DNA from: Aquipuribacter sp. SD81
GTDB taxonomy: Bacteria; Actinomycetota; Actinomycetes; Actinomycetales; JBBAYJ01
Reading direction: 5' to 3'
DNA length: 64,000 nt
Assembly: GCF_037153975.1 (NCBI RefSeq)
Contig: NZ_JBBAYJ010000003.1
Span: 62,001 to 126,000, forward strand
In this document: piece after piece, positions 9,179 through 17,106 of the stretch
Layout: each line of letters begins with the position of its first letter
Numbering within the stretch: position 1 is the first letter of the stretch
Program-made: the position numbers and the translations under genes
Notes under the pieces: generated by a model
Databases searched by the model: none
Told to the model about the DNA's origin: nothing
Seen by the model: the letters and a program-made list of their open reading frames with translations, nothing else

Positions 9179-9814
9179 TCAGGACGCCTCCGCCCCGAGG
9201 GTCCCCGGCGTCCGGCGGGCGAGCACGTCGGGGAACGCCCGGTGCACGCTCGCGGCGACGAAGGCCGCGACGACGAGCTTGAGCCCGTCGCCCGGCAGGT
9301 ACGGCAGGACGCCACCCACGAAGGCAGCACCCGGACCGAGGCCGAGGTTCACCTGCAGCCCGATCCACCCGCCGAGGTACGTGATGGCCACCCCACCGAC
9401 GGCGCCGGCGGCGATGAGACCGGGCAGGCGGCCGCGGCTGCGGCGCAGTACGAGCGCGGCGCCGAGGCCCGTCACGAACGTCGCGGGCAGCCACGCGAGG
9501 ACGTAGCCCGCCGTCGGGCCGACGAGGACGCCGAGCCCGGCCACGCCGCCCGCGAAGACCGGCAGCCCGGAGAGGCCGAGGGCGACGTAGACGGCGACCG
9601 CGGCAACGCCCCGCCACGGCCCGAGCACGAGGCCGGCGAGCAGCACCCCGAGGCTCTGCAGGGTGATGGGCACCCCGGCGGAGCCGACCGGTACCGCGGG
9701 CACGAGGGCGAGCACGGTGAGCAGCGCCGCGAACACCGCGACGAGCGCGACGTCGCGGCCCGCGGTCCTCGACGACGGAGGGGCGTGCGGGTCGGCCGGG
9801 GCGGGGGAGGTCAC
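9179..9814 (-). CDS. bioY: Biotin transporter substrate-binding subunit BioY
   Basis: BioY (211 aa) is the membrane-embedded biotin-binding S component. About six hydrophobic helices and the family signatures VPITLQSLGVLLAGLVLGPWRG and GPTAGYVLAWLPATFVTG are present, with LPYLPGDGLKLVVAA near the C-terminus. Together with the two genes downstream it forms a BioMNY-type uptake system. The GTG start at 9814 is 7 nt after a TACCTT -10 element, implying a leaderless transcript. No BirA site is evident. Confidence 0.92.
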   Translation of the reverse strand: MTSPAPADPHAPPSSRTAGRDVALVAVFAALLTVLALVPAVPVGSAGVPITLQSLGVLLAGLVLGPWRGVAAVAVYVALGLSGLPVFAGGVAGLGVLVGPTAGYVLAWLPATFVTGLGAALVLRRSRGRLPGLIAAGAVGGVAITYLGGWIGLQVNLGLGPGAAFVGGVLPYLPGDGLKLVVAAFVAASVHRAFPDVLARRTPGTLGAEAS

Positions 9815-9821
9815 GGCGGCG

Positions 9822-9827
9822 AAGGTA
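9822..9827 (-). promoter_or_regulatory. -10 element of bioY operon (leaderless)
   Basis: TACCTT on the minus strand ends 7 nt before GTG 9814. It lies 15 bp from the divergent -10 of the ABC-F transcript. Confidence 0.6.
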
Positions 9828-9842
9828 CCCGCCGCCCGCCGC

Positions 9843-9848
9843 TACGAT
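9843..9848 (+). promoter_or_regulatory. -10 element of the ABC-F leader transcript
   Basis: TACGAT lies 9 nt before the GTG of a 13-codon leader ORF and 47 nt before the ABC-F start. The ABC-F mRNA should therefore have a short leader that begins close to the leader-peptide start. Confidence 0.5.
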
Positions 9849-9857
9849 GAAGCAGCC

Positions 9858-9899
9858 GTGGCCACGCTGACTCCTTCCTCGCCGGGCGCCCCCTCGTGA
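9858..9899 (+). CDS. Candidate leader peptide upstream of the ABC-F gene
   Basis: This short ORF encodes MATLTPSSPGAPS and starts at a GTG 9 nt after the TACGAT -10 element. Its TGA stop (9897-9899) overlaps the GTG of the ABC-F gene (9896-9898) as GTGA, so its translation would deliver ribosomes to the ABC-F start. Leader peptides are established regulators of several ABC-F genes. The overlap and promoter spacing are seen directly; regulation is inferred. It could be a chance open frame. Confidence 0.45.
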   Translation: MATLTPSSPGAPS

Positions 9900-11494
9900 T
9901 CTCCGTCGACGACGTCGAGCTCAGGGCGGGCGCGCGCCTGCTCGTGTCCGGCGCCAGCTTCCGTGTGGGCGCCGGCGACCGGGTCGGGCTGGTCGGGCGC
10001 AACGGCGCCGGCAAGACGACCCTCACGAAGGTCATCGCGGGGGAGGCCGCACCCGCCGCCGGCAGCGTCACCCGCAGCGGGAGCATCGGCTACCTGCCGC
10101 AGGACCCCCGCACCGGCGATCTCGAGCAGACCGGGCGTGCCCGCATCCTGTCCGCGCGCGGCCTCGACGCCCTCGTCGGCCGGCTCCGCAAGGCGGAGCG
10201 GGAGATGGCCGAGGGCGACGACGCGACCCGCCAGCGCGCGATGGACCGCTACGCGCGCGCCGACGCCGAGTTCGAGGCGGCGGGCGGCTGGGCGGCGGAG
10301 AGCGAGGCCGAGCGCATCGCGAGCAACCTCGGGCTGCAGCCGCGCCAGCTCGACCAGGCGATCGGCACGCTGTCCGGCGGGCAGCGGCGCCGCGTCGAGC
10401 TCGCCCGCATCCTGTTCTCCGGCGCCGACACGCTCCTGCTCGACGAGCCGACCAACCACCTCGACGCCGACAGCATCGTGTGGCTGCGGGACCGGCTGTC
10501 GACGTGGCCCGGCGGCTTCGTCGTCATCAGCCACGACACCGGCCTGCTCGAGCAGACCGTCACCCAGGTCGTGCACCTCGACGCGCAGCGCTCGGTCCTC
10601 GACGTGTACTCGATGGGCTGGACGGCCTACCTCAAGCAGCGCGAGCTCGACGAGCGCCGCCGCCGGCGTGAGCGCGCGAACGCCGAGAAGAAGGCGTCGG
10701 CGCTGCAGCTGCAGGCGGCGAAGATGGGGGCGAAGGCGACCAAGGCCGTGGCCGCGCAGAACATGGTGCGCCGGGCCGAGCGGCTGCTGGAGGGGCTGGA
10801 GGAGACCCGCCGGGCCGACAAGGTCGCGGCGCTCCGCTTCCCCGACCCCGTGCCGTGCGGGCGCGTGCCGCTGACGGCGGAGGGCCTCAGCCGCTCCTAC
10901 GGCTCCCTCGAGGTCTTCACCGACGTCTCCCTCGCGATCGACCGGGGCAGCCGCGTCGTGGTCCTCGGCCTCAACGGCGCCGGCAAGACGACGCTGCTGC
11001 GACTGCTGTCGGGCACCGAGACCCCCGACACCGGCGAGGTCGTGCCCGGGCACGGCCTGCGGCTCGGCTACTACGCGCAGGAGCACGACACCCTCGACCC
11101 GTCGCGCACGGTGCTGGAGAACATGCGGTCCGCGGCACCCGACCTCGACGACACCCGTGTGCGGACCGTCCTCGGCTCGTTCCTCTTCAGCGGGGACGAC
11201 GTCGACAAGCCCGCGTCGGTGCTGTCCGGCGGGGAGAAGACACGCCTCGCCCTCGCCACGCTCGTCGTGTCCGGGGCCAACGTGCTGCTGCTCGACGAGC
11301 CCACGAACAACCTCGACCCCGCCAGCCGCGAGGAGGTCCTCGGGGCGCTGCGCGGGTACGCGGGGGCCGTCGTGCTCGTCACCCACGACGAGGGCGCCGT
11401 CGACGCGCTGGAGCCCGAGCGCGTCCTGCTCCTGCCGGACGGCGACGAGGACCTGTGGAGCACCGACTACCGCGAGCTGGTCGCGCTGGCCTAG
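9896..11494 (+). CDS. ABC-F family ATPase (translation factor type)
   Basis: This 532-aa protein has two ABC domains in tandem and no membrane segment, the layout of ABC-F proteins that act at the ribosomal E site. The first Walker A is GRNGAGKTT near residue 36 and the second GLNGAGKTT near 360. The signatures are LSGGQRRR and LSGGEKTR, and the linker of about 80 residues between the domains is Arg/Lys-rich, as in the P-site tRNA interaction motif. The start GTG (MISVDDVELRAG) matches the family N-terminus. Whether it is housekeeping or antibiotic-protective cannot be told. A GC-rich hairpin follows its stop. Confidence 0.9.
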   Translation: MISVDDVELRAGARLLVSGASFRVGAGDRVGLVGRNGAGKTTLTKVIAGEAAPAAGSVTRSGSIGYLPQDPRTGDLEQTGRARILSARGLDALVGRLRKAEREMAEGDDATRQRAMDRYARADAEFEAAGGWAAESEAERIASNLGLQPRQLDQAIGTLSGGQRRRVELARILFSGADTLLLDEPTNHLDADSIVWLRDRLSTWPGGFVVISHDTGLLEQTVTQVVHLDAQRSVLDVYSMGWTAYLKQRELDERRRRRERANAEKKASALQLQAAKMGAKATKAVAAQNMVRRAERLLEGLEETRRADKVAALRFPDPVPCGRVPLTAEGLSRSYGSLEVFTDVSLAIDRGSRVVVLGLNGAGKTTLLRLLSGTETPDTGEVVPGHGLRLGYYAQEHDTLDPSRTVLENMRSAAPDLDDTRVRTVLGSFLFSGDDVDKPASVLSGGEKTRLALATLVVSGANVLLLDEPTNNLDPASREEVLGALRGYAGAVVLVTHDEGAVDALEPERVLLLPDGDEDLWSTDYRELVALA

Positions 11495-11495
11495 C

Positions 11496-11513
11496 AGCCC
11501 GCGGGCGCGGGCT
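11496..11513 (+). terminator. GC-rich hairpin after the ABC-F gene
   Basis: AGCCCGC and GCGGGCT form a perfect 7-bp stem around a GGGC loop, 2 nt after the ABC-F stop. There is no U tract, as is usual for actinobacterial terminators. Confidence 0.5.
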
Positions 11514-11579
11514 CCTCTCGGGTGGCGGGTGAGCAGGCCGGACACCACGATGAGGACGGACCCGAGCCTGGGAGGGGAC

Positions 11580-11792
11580 GTGGCCGACATCAAGAAGGGC
11601 GCCCGTGTCACGGGAGCCGATCGCGAGAAGCTGGCCCGGCGGCTGGTCGAGGAGTACGAGCAGGGCGCCAGCATCCGCGCGCTCGCCGAGAGCACGGGCC
11701 GGTCGTACGGCTTCGTGCACCGTGTCCTCAGCGAGTCCGACGTCCGGCTGCGCGGCCGGGGCGGGGCCACCCGGGGGGCCGCCCGCTCGTGA
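11580..11792 (+). CDS. Small helix-turn-helix protein
   Basis: This 70-aa protein is almost entirely one HTH unit (residues 10-60, with GASIRALAESTGRSYGFVHR) and a basic tail RGRGGATR. It matches a very conserved actinobacterial family of unknown targets whose members begin MADIKKGARVTG. GTG 11580 was chosen because a strong GGGAGGGG SD precedes it. An ATG at 11550 is in frame but poorly placed. The neighbours (ABC-F and hydratase-family genes) do not reveal a role. Confidence 0.82.
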   Translation: MADIKKGARVTGADREKLARRLVEEYEQGASIRALAESTGRSYGFVHRVLSESDVRLRGRGGATRGAARS

Positions 11793-11816
11793 CCCCCGGC
11801 CCGTGACGGGCCGCGC

Positions 11817-12593
11817 GTGAGCGGCGTCGTCCTCGAGCGCCCGCGCCCGGAGGTGCTGCGGGTCGTGCTCGACCGCCCCCAGCGGCGCAACGCCCAGACC
11901 CCCTCGACGTGGTCGGCGCTGGCCGAGGCGGCGCACACCCTGCCGCCGGAGGTGCGGGTGGTCGTGGTCGCCGGCCGCGGCGAGTCGTTCAGCAGCGGGC
12001 TGGACCGGGCGGTGTGGCCGGAGCTCACGGCCCTCGCGGCCCTGCCCGACGCCGAGCTCGACGCGCGGATCGAGGGCTACCAGCGCGGCTTCACCGGCTG
12101 GCGGCGCCCGGGCGTGCTGAGCGTGGCGGCCGTGCAGGGTCACGCGGTCGGGGCGGGCTTCCAGCTGGCGCTCGCGTGCGACGTGAGGGTCGCGGCCGAC
12201 GACGCCCGCTTCCGCATGGCCGAGACCTCGCTCGGGCTCGTCCCCGACCTCGCCGGCACCGCCCCGCTCGTGCGGGCGGTCGGCGAGGCGGCCGCGCTCG
12301 AGCTGTGCCTGACCGGGCGCGAGGTGGGGGCGGCCGAGGCGCGCGCCCTCGGCCTCGTCCAGCTCGTCGTGCCGCGCGACGACCTCGACGCCGCCGTCGA
12401 CGACCTCGTCGAGGCGGTCCTCGCCGCCCCCGCGGGCGCCTCGCGTGAGACGCTCGACCTGCTTCGCGGGGCCGCGGACCGTGCCGCGCCGGAGCAGCTC
12501 CGGCTCGAGCGCGCCGCGCAGGCCCGGCGGCTGCGTTCGCTCGTGGCGAGACCCGAGGCCGCCGGGGAAGCGGGCGCCGGGCGCGACGGTTGA
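11817..12593 (+). CDS. Enoyl-CoA hydratase/isomerase family protein
   Basis: This 258-aa crotonase-fold protein is predicted to act on acyl-CoA thioesters in the cytosol. The oxyanion-hole and CoA region AAVQGHAVGAGFQLALACDVRVA is intact. At the position of the first catalytic Glu of true hydratases (Glu144, rat numbering) it has Gln, while the second Glu is kept in MAETSLGLVPDLAGT. This pattern fits an isomerase or another crotonase better than a classical hydratase. The start is GTG 11817. The stop touches the next gene. Confidence 0.85.
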   Translation: MSGVVLERPRPEVLRVVLDRPQRRNAQTPSTWSALAEAAHTLPPEVRVVVVAGRGESFSSGLDRAVWPELTALAALPDAELDARIEGYQRGFTGWRRPGVLSVAAVQGHAVGAGFQLALACDVRVAADDARFRMAETSLGLVPDLAGTAPLVRAVGEAAALELCLTGREVGAAEARALGLVQLVVPRDDLDAAVDDLVEAVLAAPAGASRETLDLLRGAADRAAPEQLRLERAAQARRLRSLVARPEAAGEAGAGRDG

Positions 12594-12601
12594 CGCCGAA
12601 G

Positions 12602-14512
12602 ATGTCAGGCCTGGGCGCGCACAGCGCCATCCGCAGCTTCAGCCGCGACCCGTCGGTCGCCGGCCGCCGCGTCGGCGCGGGCACGTGGCGGCGCATCGCC
12701 GGCTACGCGGACCGCTACCGCTGGCGGATCGTCGTCTTCGTCGCCCTCACCGTGGCCTCCGCGGTCCTCGTCGTCGTCACGCCGCTGCTGCTGCAGCGCC
12801 TCGTCGACGACGGGGTCACCGAGGGCGACCGCCGGGTCGTTCTCGTCCTCGCGGGGCTCACGGTCGTCGTCGCGCTCGTGGAGGCGCTCGTCACCCTCGT
12901 GACGCGGTGGCTGTCGGCCCGCATCGGCGAGGGGCTCATCTACGACCTGCGCACCGAGGTCTTCGACCACGTCCAGCGGCAGCCCGTCGCGTTCTTCACA
13001 CGCACGCAGACCGGCTCGCTCGTCACGCGGCTGAACAACGACGTCATCGGCGCGCAGCGGGCCTTCACGACGGTGCTGTCCGGCGTCCTCAGCAACGTCG
13101 TGAGCGTCGTGGTGGTCGTGGTCGCGATGTTCGCGCTGTCGTGGCAGATCACGCTCGCCTCGCTCGCGCTCGTGCCGGTGTTCCTCGTGCCCGCCCGGTA
13201 CGTGGGTCGCCGCCTGCAGCTGCTGACGCGCGAGTCCTTCCAGCTCAACGCCGACCTCGGCAACCGCATGACGGAGCGCTTCAACGTCGGCGGCGCCCTG
13301 CTCGTGCGCCTGCTCGGCGACCCCCGCACGGAGAGCCGCCAGTACGGCGAGCGCGCCGGCCGGGTCCGCGACATCGGCATCCGCATCGCCATGGCGAACC
13401 GCTTCTTCGTCGCGGCCCTCGCGCTCGTCGCCGCGCTCGCCACCGCCCTCACCTACGGCATCGGCGGCCTGCTCGCGATCTCCGGCGGCCTGACGATCGG
13501 GACGCTGCTCGCGCTCGCCGCGCTCCTGGGGCGGCTGTACGGCCCGCTGACCGGCCTGTCGAACGTCCGCATCGACGTCATGACGACGGTCGTGTCGTTC
13601 GAGCGCGTCTTCGAGGTCCTCGACCTGCCGCCGCTCGTGCGGGAGACCGACGACGCCCGGGACCTGCCGACCGGACCGCTCGAGGTCACCTTCGACGACG
13701 TCACCTTCGCCTACCCCGGCGCCGACACGGTGTCGCTCGCGAGCCTCGAGCAGGCCGGCGCGCCGCAGACCGCGGCCGGGCGGCCGGTGCTGAGCGGCGT
13801 CTCCTTCACCGCGCGCCCGGGTGACAAGGTCGCCCTCGTCGGGCCGTCCGGTGCGGGCAAGACGACGATGACGGCGCTGGCGTCCAGGCTGTACGACGTC
13901 GACTCCGGGGCCGTCCGGCTCGGCGGGGTGGACGTCCGCGACGCGACGTTCGCCTCGCTGCGGTCCTCGGTCGGGGTCGTGACCCAGGACGCGCACCTGT
14001 TCCACGACACGATCCGCGAGAACCTCCTGTACGCCGCGCCCGGTGCCGGCGAGGAGGACCTGTGGCGCGCGCTCGGCGACGCGCAGGTCGCGCCGCTCGT
14101 GCGCGGCCTGCCCGAGGGGCTGGACACCGTGGTCGGCGACCGCGGCCACCGGCTGTCCGGTGGGGAGAAGCAGCGCCTCGCCATCGCCCGGCTGCTGCTG
14201 CGCGACCCCGGCGTCGTCGTGCTCGACGAGGCGACCGCCCACCTGGACTCCGGCTCGGAGGCGGCGGTGCAGACCGCGCTGGACCGGACGCTGGCCGGGC
14301 GGACCGCGCTCGTCGTCGCCCACCGGCTGTCGACGGTCCGCGACGCCGACCTCGTCCTCGTGGTGGAGGACGGCCGGATCGTCGAGCGGGGGACGCACAG
14401 CGCGCTCGCCGCCGCGGACGGGCTGTACGCGCGCCTGTACCGGACCCAGCTGCTGGCCGACCTCGAGGGCGAGGCCGCGGCCGAGGAGGAGCTGACCGCC
14501 GGTCAGGCCTGA
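12602..14512 (+). CDS. ABC exporter (fused membrane and ATPase domains)
   Basis: This half-transporter of about 636 aa belongs to the multidrug/lipid exporter class. A six-helix membrane domain spans about residues 30-330, followed by an ABC ATPase with Walker A GPSGAGKTTM, signature LSGGEKQRL and Walker B VVLDEATAHLDSGSE. It would work as a homodimer or with an unseen partner. ATG 12602 is taken as start. A TTG at 12590 overlaps the preceding stop and is possible. It converges with the next gene with a 10-bp overlap. The substrate is unknown. Confidence 0.9.
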   Translation: MSGLGAHSAIRSFSRDPSVAGRRVGAGTWRRIAGYADRYRWRIVVFVALTVASAVLVVVTPLLLQRLVDDGVTEGDRRVVLVLAGLTVVVALVEALVTLVTRWLSARIGEGLIYDLRTEVFDHVQRQPVAFFTRTQTGSLVTRLNNDVIGAQRAFTTVLSGVLSNVVSVVVVVVAMFALSWQITLASLALVPVFLVPARYVGRRLQLLTRESFQLNADLGNRMTERFNVGGALLVRLLGDPRTESRQYGERAGRVRDIGIRIAMANRFFVAALALVAALATALTYGIGGLLAISGGLTIGTLLALAALLGRLYGPLTGLSNVRIDVMTTVVSFERVFEVLDLPPLVRETDDARDLPTGPLEVTFDDVTFAYPGADTVSLASLEQAGAPQTAAGRPVLSGVSFTARPGDKVALVGPSGAGKTTMTALASRLYDVDSGAVRLGGVDVRDATFASLRSSVGVVTQDAHLFHDTIRENLLYAAPGAGEEDLWRALGDAQVAPLVRGLPEGLDTVVGDRGHRLSGGEKQRLAIARLLLRDPGVVVLDEATAHLDSGSEAAVQTALDRTLAGRTALVVAHRLSTVRDADLVLVVEDGRIVERGTHSALAAADGLYARLYRTQLLADLEGEAAAEEELTAGQA

Positions 14513-14847
14513 GGGCCGTCCTCCTGCGCGGCGTACCACTGCGCGTAGGGACCGGTGCGCGCGAGGTGGCGCGTGAGGTCGGGTGCGCCGTCGTCCCACC
14601 ACACCGGCCCGCGCTCGCCGAGGGCGTGCTTGGCGGCGTCGACACGTCGTCGCGCGGCCTCACGGGCGGCGTCGTCCCCCGCACGTACGGCGGCGCCCTT
14701 GTCGCGGCGTGCCGCCATGAGCTCGCGGGTGAGCCGGTCGCGCTCACCGGCCGGCAGCCGGGGGTCGGCGGCCCGCCACAGCCGTCCCCGCACGACGAGG
14801 TAGCGCCCGTCCGGCGTGCGGAGCGGACCCCCGGCCGCGGCGGTCAC
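14503..14847 (-). CDS. Conserved actinobacterial protein of unknown function
   Basis: This 114-aa soluble protein starts at GTG 14847, overlapping the SDR stop as GTGA. It begins with TPDGRYLVVRGRLWRAADP, has a highly charged middle rich in Arg and Ala, and ends with GERGPVWWDDGAPD followed by HLARTGPYAQWYAAQ. The pattern recurs in many actinobacteria with no known function. Coupling to the SDR gene suggests co-expression only. It converges with the ABC exporter (10-bp overlap). Confidence 0.75.
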   Translation of the reverse strand: MTAAAGGPLRTPDGRYLVVRGRLWRAADPRLPAGERDRLTRELMAARRDKGAAVRAGDDAAREAARRRVDAAKHALGERGPVWWDDGAPDLTRHLARTGPYAQWYAAQEDGPQA

Positions 14848-15608
14848 GGGGAGCGGGTGAGCCCGCCGTCGACCGCGACCGCGGTGCCCGTCACGTACGA
14901 CGCCGCGGGTGACAGCAGGAAGGTCGCGACGCGGGCGAACTCCTCGGGCTGCCCGACCCGCCGCAGCGGCACCGACTCCTCGTAGGCCTCGCGGGCGGCG
15001 GCGGCGTCGCCGCTGGTCTCCTCGATCTCCCGCACGCGGGCGGTGTCGAAGCGGCCGGGCAGCAGCGCGTTGACGCGGACGCCGCTCGGGCCGAGCTCGT
15101 CGGACAGCTCCTTGGCGACCATGGCGAGCCCGGGCCGCAGCCCGTTGCTTATGCCGAGGCCGGAGATGGGCTGGCGGGCGGACGTCGACAGCACGAGCAC
15201 GACCGACGCGCCCTCGAAGCCCGCGCCGCGCGCCACCGCCGTCGTGAGACGCAGCGCGCCGAGGAACACCGACTCGAAGGCAGAGCGCCACTGCTCGTCG
15301 CTCGCCTCGTAGGAGCGGCCGGGCGGCGGTCCGCCGACGCTGACCAGCGCCCCGTCGAGGCGGCCGAAGCGCGCGTGGGCACTCGCGACGAGGCGCCCGG
15401 ACGTCGAGGCGTCGGCGAGGTCGCCCGGCATGGCGAGCACGCGGTCCCCGCCGCCGAGCTCGGCGACCGCCGAGTCCAGGCGCGCCTCGTCCCGCGCGCA
15501 CAGCACGACCTTGGCGCCCTCGGCGAGCAGCGCGTGCGCCGTCGCCAGGCCCAGGCCGGAGGACCCTCCGGTCACCAGGTAGACCCGTCCGTCCAGTCCC
15601 ACGTCCAT
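14844..15608 (-). CDS. Atypical short-chain dehydrogenase/reductase (SDR)
   Basis: This 254-aa Rossmann protein has an intact cofactor motif TGGSSGLGLA (residues 13-22) and the C-terminal VTGTAVAVDGGL end typical of FabG-like SDRs. At the active site, where a YxxxK pair is expected, it reads ISNGLRPGLAM, so Tyr and Lys appear replaced by Ser and Arg, although the catalytic-type Ser in LSTSARQPISG is present. The ATG at 15608 gives standard length. It is coupled to the small unknown gene downstream. Classical oxidoreductase activity is doubtful. Confidence 0.82.
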   Translation of the reverse strand: MDVGLDGRVYLVTGGSSGLGLATAHALLAEGAKVVLCARDEARLDSAVAELGGGDRVLAMPGDLADASTSGRLVASAHARFGRLDGALVSVGGPPPGRSYEASDEQWRSAFESVFLGALRLTTAVARGAGFEGASVVLVLSTSARQPISGLGISNGLRPGLAMVAKELSDELGPSGVRVNALLPGRFDTARVREIEETSGDAAAAREAYEESVPLRRVGQPEEFARVATFLLSPAASYVTGTAVAVDGGLTRSP

Positions 15609-15681
15609 CCGGCCATGGTGGCGCACCGGCCCGCACCGGGGCACGTGGGCGCGACGGGAACCACCCGGTGGCCGGAGCCCG

Positions 15682-16470
15682 TCACCGGCCCGGTTCGTAC
15701 ACCCAGTCCCCGGCGGGGGCGCCGGCCGTCTCCTGCTCCTCGTCCCGGCCGGCCCGGCGCGCGAGCACGACCCAGATGGCGAGGCCCGCCACCGCGAACA
15801 GGTACCACTGGACCCCGTAGGCGAGGTGCGGGCCGGGGTCGACGTCGGGACGCGGCACGGTGCGCAGCCCCGCCGGTGGCGCCCCGTCCTCGGTGGCGAG
15901 GACCCCGTACCCCTCGGTGAGCGAGCCGCGTCCCGGCAGCAGGGCAGGCACGTCGAGGCGGTACGTCTGCCCGGGCGGCGCGCCGCGGGTCGCGGGCGAC
16001 TCGGTGGCCCGCAGCCGCACGACGAGCCCGACCTCGCCCGGCGGCGGCGCCGGTACGGACTCCGGACGCGCCGCGTCGGAGCCGGAGGGGACCCAGCCAC
16101 GCACGACGAGCAGGCCTCGAGGCAGCCCGTCGTCCGGGGCCGACACGTCGAAGGGGACCGCGACGAGGTAGCCGTTGGCCCGCTCCTGCGGCCGGTTCCG
16201 GACCAGGACGGTGTCCTCGGGCCGGTAGCGGCCGGACACGCGGGCGGGCACCCACTCCTCCTCCGGCTCCACGCCGGCCGCGGCGACGTCCGCGAGCCCG
16301 CGGAGGTCGGTCGGTGCGGCGTCGTAGTTCGCGAGCACGGCGGCGTTGCGCTCGGCGCGCTGCACCCGGCGGTCCAGCTGCCACTGCGCGAGCCACACGC
16401 ACACGAGGGCGAACACGACGGCGACGGCGAGCCCGGCGAGCCAGCGCGGCTGGCGCAGGGCGCGCCTCAC
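15682..16470 (-). CDS. SURF1-family cytochrome oxidase assembly protein
   Basis: SURF1 homologues assist maturation of aa3-type cytochrome c oxidase in the membrane. This 262-aa copy has the family's two membrane helices, one near the N-terminus (WLAGLAVAVVFALVCVWLA) with the following QWQLDRR, and one near the C-terminus (WYLFAVAGLAIWVVLARR), around an extracytoplasmic domain. The start at GTG 16470 overlaps the preceding stop (GTGA). No oxidase subunit genes lie in the window. Confidence 0.88.
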   Translation of the reverse strand: MRRALRQPRWLAGLAVAVVFALVCVWLAQWQLDRRVQRAERNAAVLANYDAAPTDLRGLADVAAAGVEPEEEWVPARVSGRYRPEDTVLVRNRPQERANGYLVAVPFDVSAPDDGLPRGLLVVRGWVPSGSDAARPESVPAPPPGEVGLVVRLRATESPATRGAPPGQTYRLDVPALLPGRGSLTEGYGVLATEDGAPPAGLRTVPRPDVDPGPHLAYGVQWYLFAVAGLAIWVVLARRAGRDEEQETAGAPAGDWVYEPGR

Positions 16471-16706
16471 CGCGCTCCCGGGACCCCGGTGAGCGGCTCG
16501 ACGTCGCGCAGGAACCCGCGCGCGCCGAGGAAGTCGGACAGGTGGGCGCGGTGCCCGTCGCAGGCCGCCCACGTCTTGCGCCGCTCGGGGGTGTGCAGGC
16601 GCGGGTTGTTCCAGCGCAGCGCCCACACCGCGGTCGCCCGGCACCCCTTCGCGCTGCAGACGGGCGCGTCCTCGGCGCCCGCGGGGACCTCAGGCGGCGT
16701 CGTCAC
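16467..16706 (-). CDS. Small Cys/His-containing conserved protein
   Basis: This 79-aa protein has the pattern CSAKGC, then 25-30 residues later CDGHRAHL, which could form a metal site with three Cys and two His. A WALRWNNPRLHT stretch lies between. Similar small proteins sit beside SURF1 in other actinobacteria, but the function is not known. GTGA coupling to SURF1 suggests a shared role in the oxidase or membrane locus, which is inference only. It overlaps the DUF3099 stop by 17 bp. Confidence 0.72.
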   Translation of the reverse strand: MTTPPEVPAGAEDAPVCSAKGCRATAVWALRWNNPRLHTPERRKTWAACDGHRAHLSDFLGARGFLRDVEPLTGVPGAR

Positions 16707-17046
16707 GGCGTGGCCCCAGCGCGGGCCGCGGCTGCTGCACCGGGCCGAGCCCCGTCGGGCGCACCGGCGTCTTCTCGCGGCCGGCGTTGGCCATGAGCAC
16801 GGCGAGGTAGGGCAGCACGACCGCGCCGGGCACGAACAGCCACGCCGCCCAGTGGTGGGTCAGCGGGAACACGATGGCGAAACCCGCGACGCACGCGGTG
16901 CGGATCGCCATCGAGATCGCGTACCGGCGCATGCGACGGGTCATGTCCTCGGTGTGCGAGGCGCGGGCCGTCGTGATGCGCACGACGGGGTCCACGGCCA
17001 CGACACGCGGGTCGGGGCGCACGGGTCCACGGTCGCTGTCGCTCAC
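16690..17046 (-). CDS. DUF3099 membrane protein
   Basis: This 118-aa protein matches DUF3099: ITTARASHTEDMTRRMRRY, then two hydrophobic segments (MAIRTACVAGFAIVFPL and AAWLFVPGAVVLPYLAVLMA). GTG 17046 was selected because a TACCGT -10 element ends 6 nt upstream. The longer frame begins inside the promoter. It is the first gene of the DUF3099 / small Cys-His / SURF1 unit. Confidence 0.82.
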   Translation of the reverse strand: MSDSDRGPVRPDPRVVAVDPVVRITTARASHTEDMTRRMRRYAISMAIRTACVAGFAIVFPLTHHWAAWLFVPGAVVLPYLAVLMANAGREKTPVRPTGLGPVQQPRPALGPRRDDAA

Positions 17047-17052
17047 CGCACC

Positions 17053-17058
17053 ACGGTA
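17053..17058 (-). promoter_or_regulatory. -10 element of DUF3099 operon (leaderless)
   Basis: TACCGT on the minus strand ends 6 nt before GTG 17046, which places the transcript start on the start codon. Confidence 0.6.
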
Positions 17059-17106
17059 CGTCAGCGTCCCCGAGCGTTCCCGACGAGGCCCCCGCAGGGC
17101 CACGGG

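Noticed and set aside
5731-9814. Recent horizontal transfer of the whole acVLRF1-DUF559-bioY region
   Set aside because: Base composition and codon use look like the rest of the window, and only the DUF559 segment has mobile-like boundaries.
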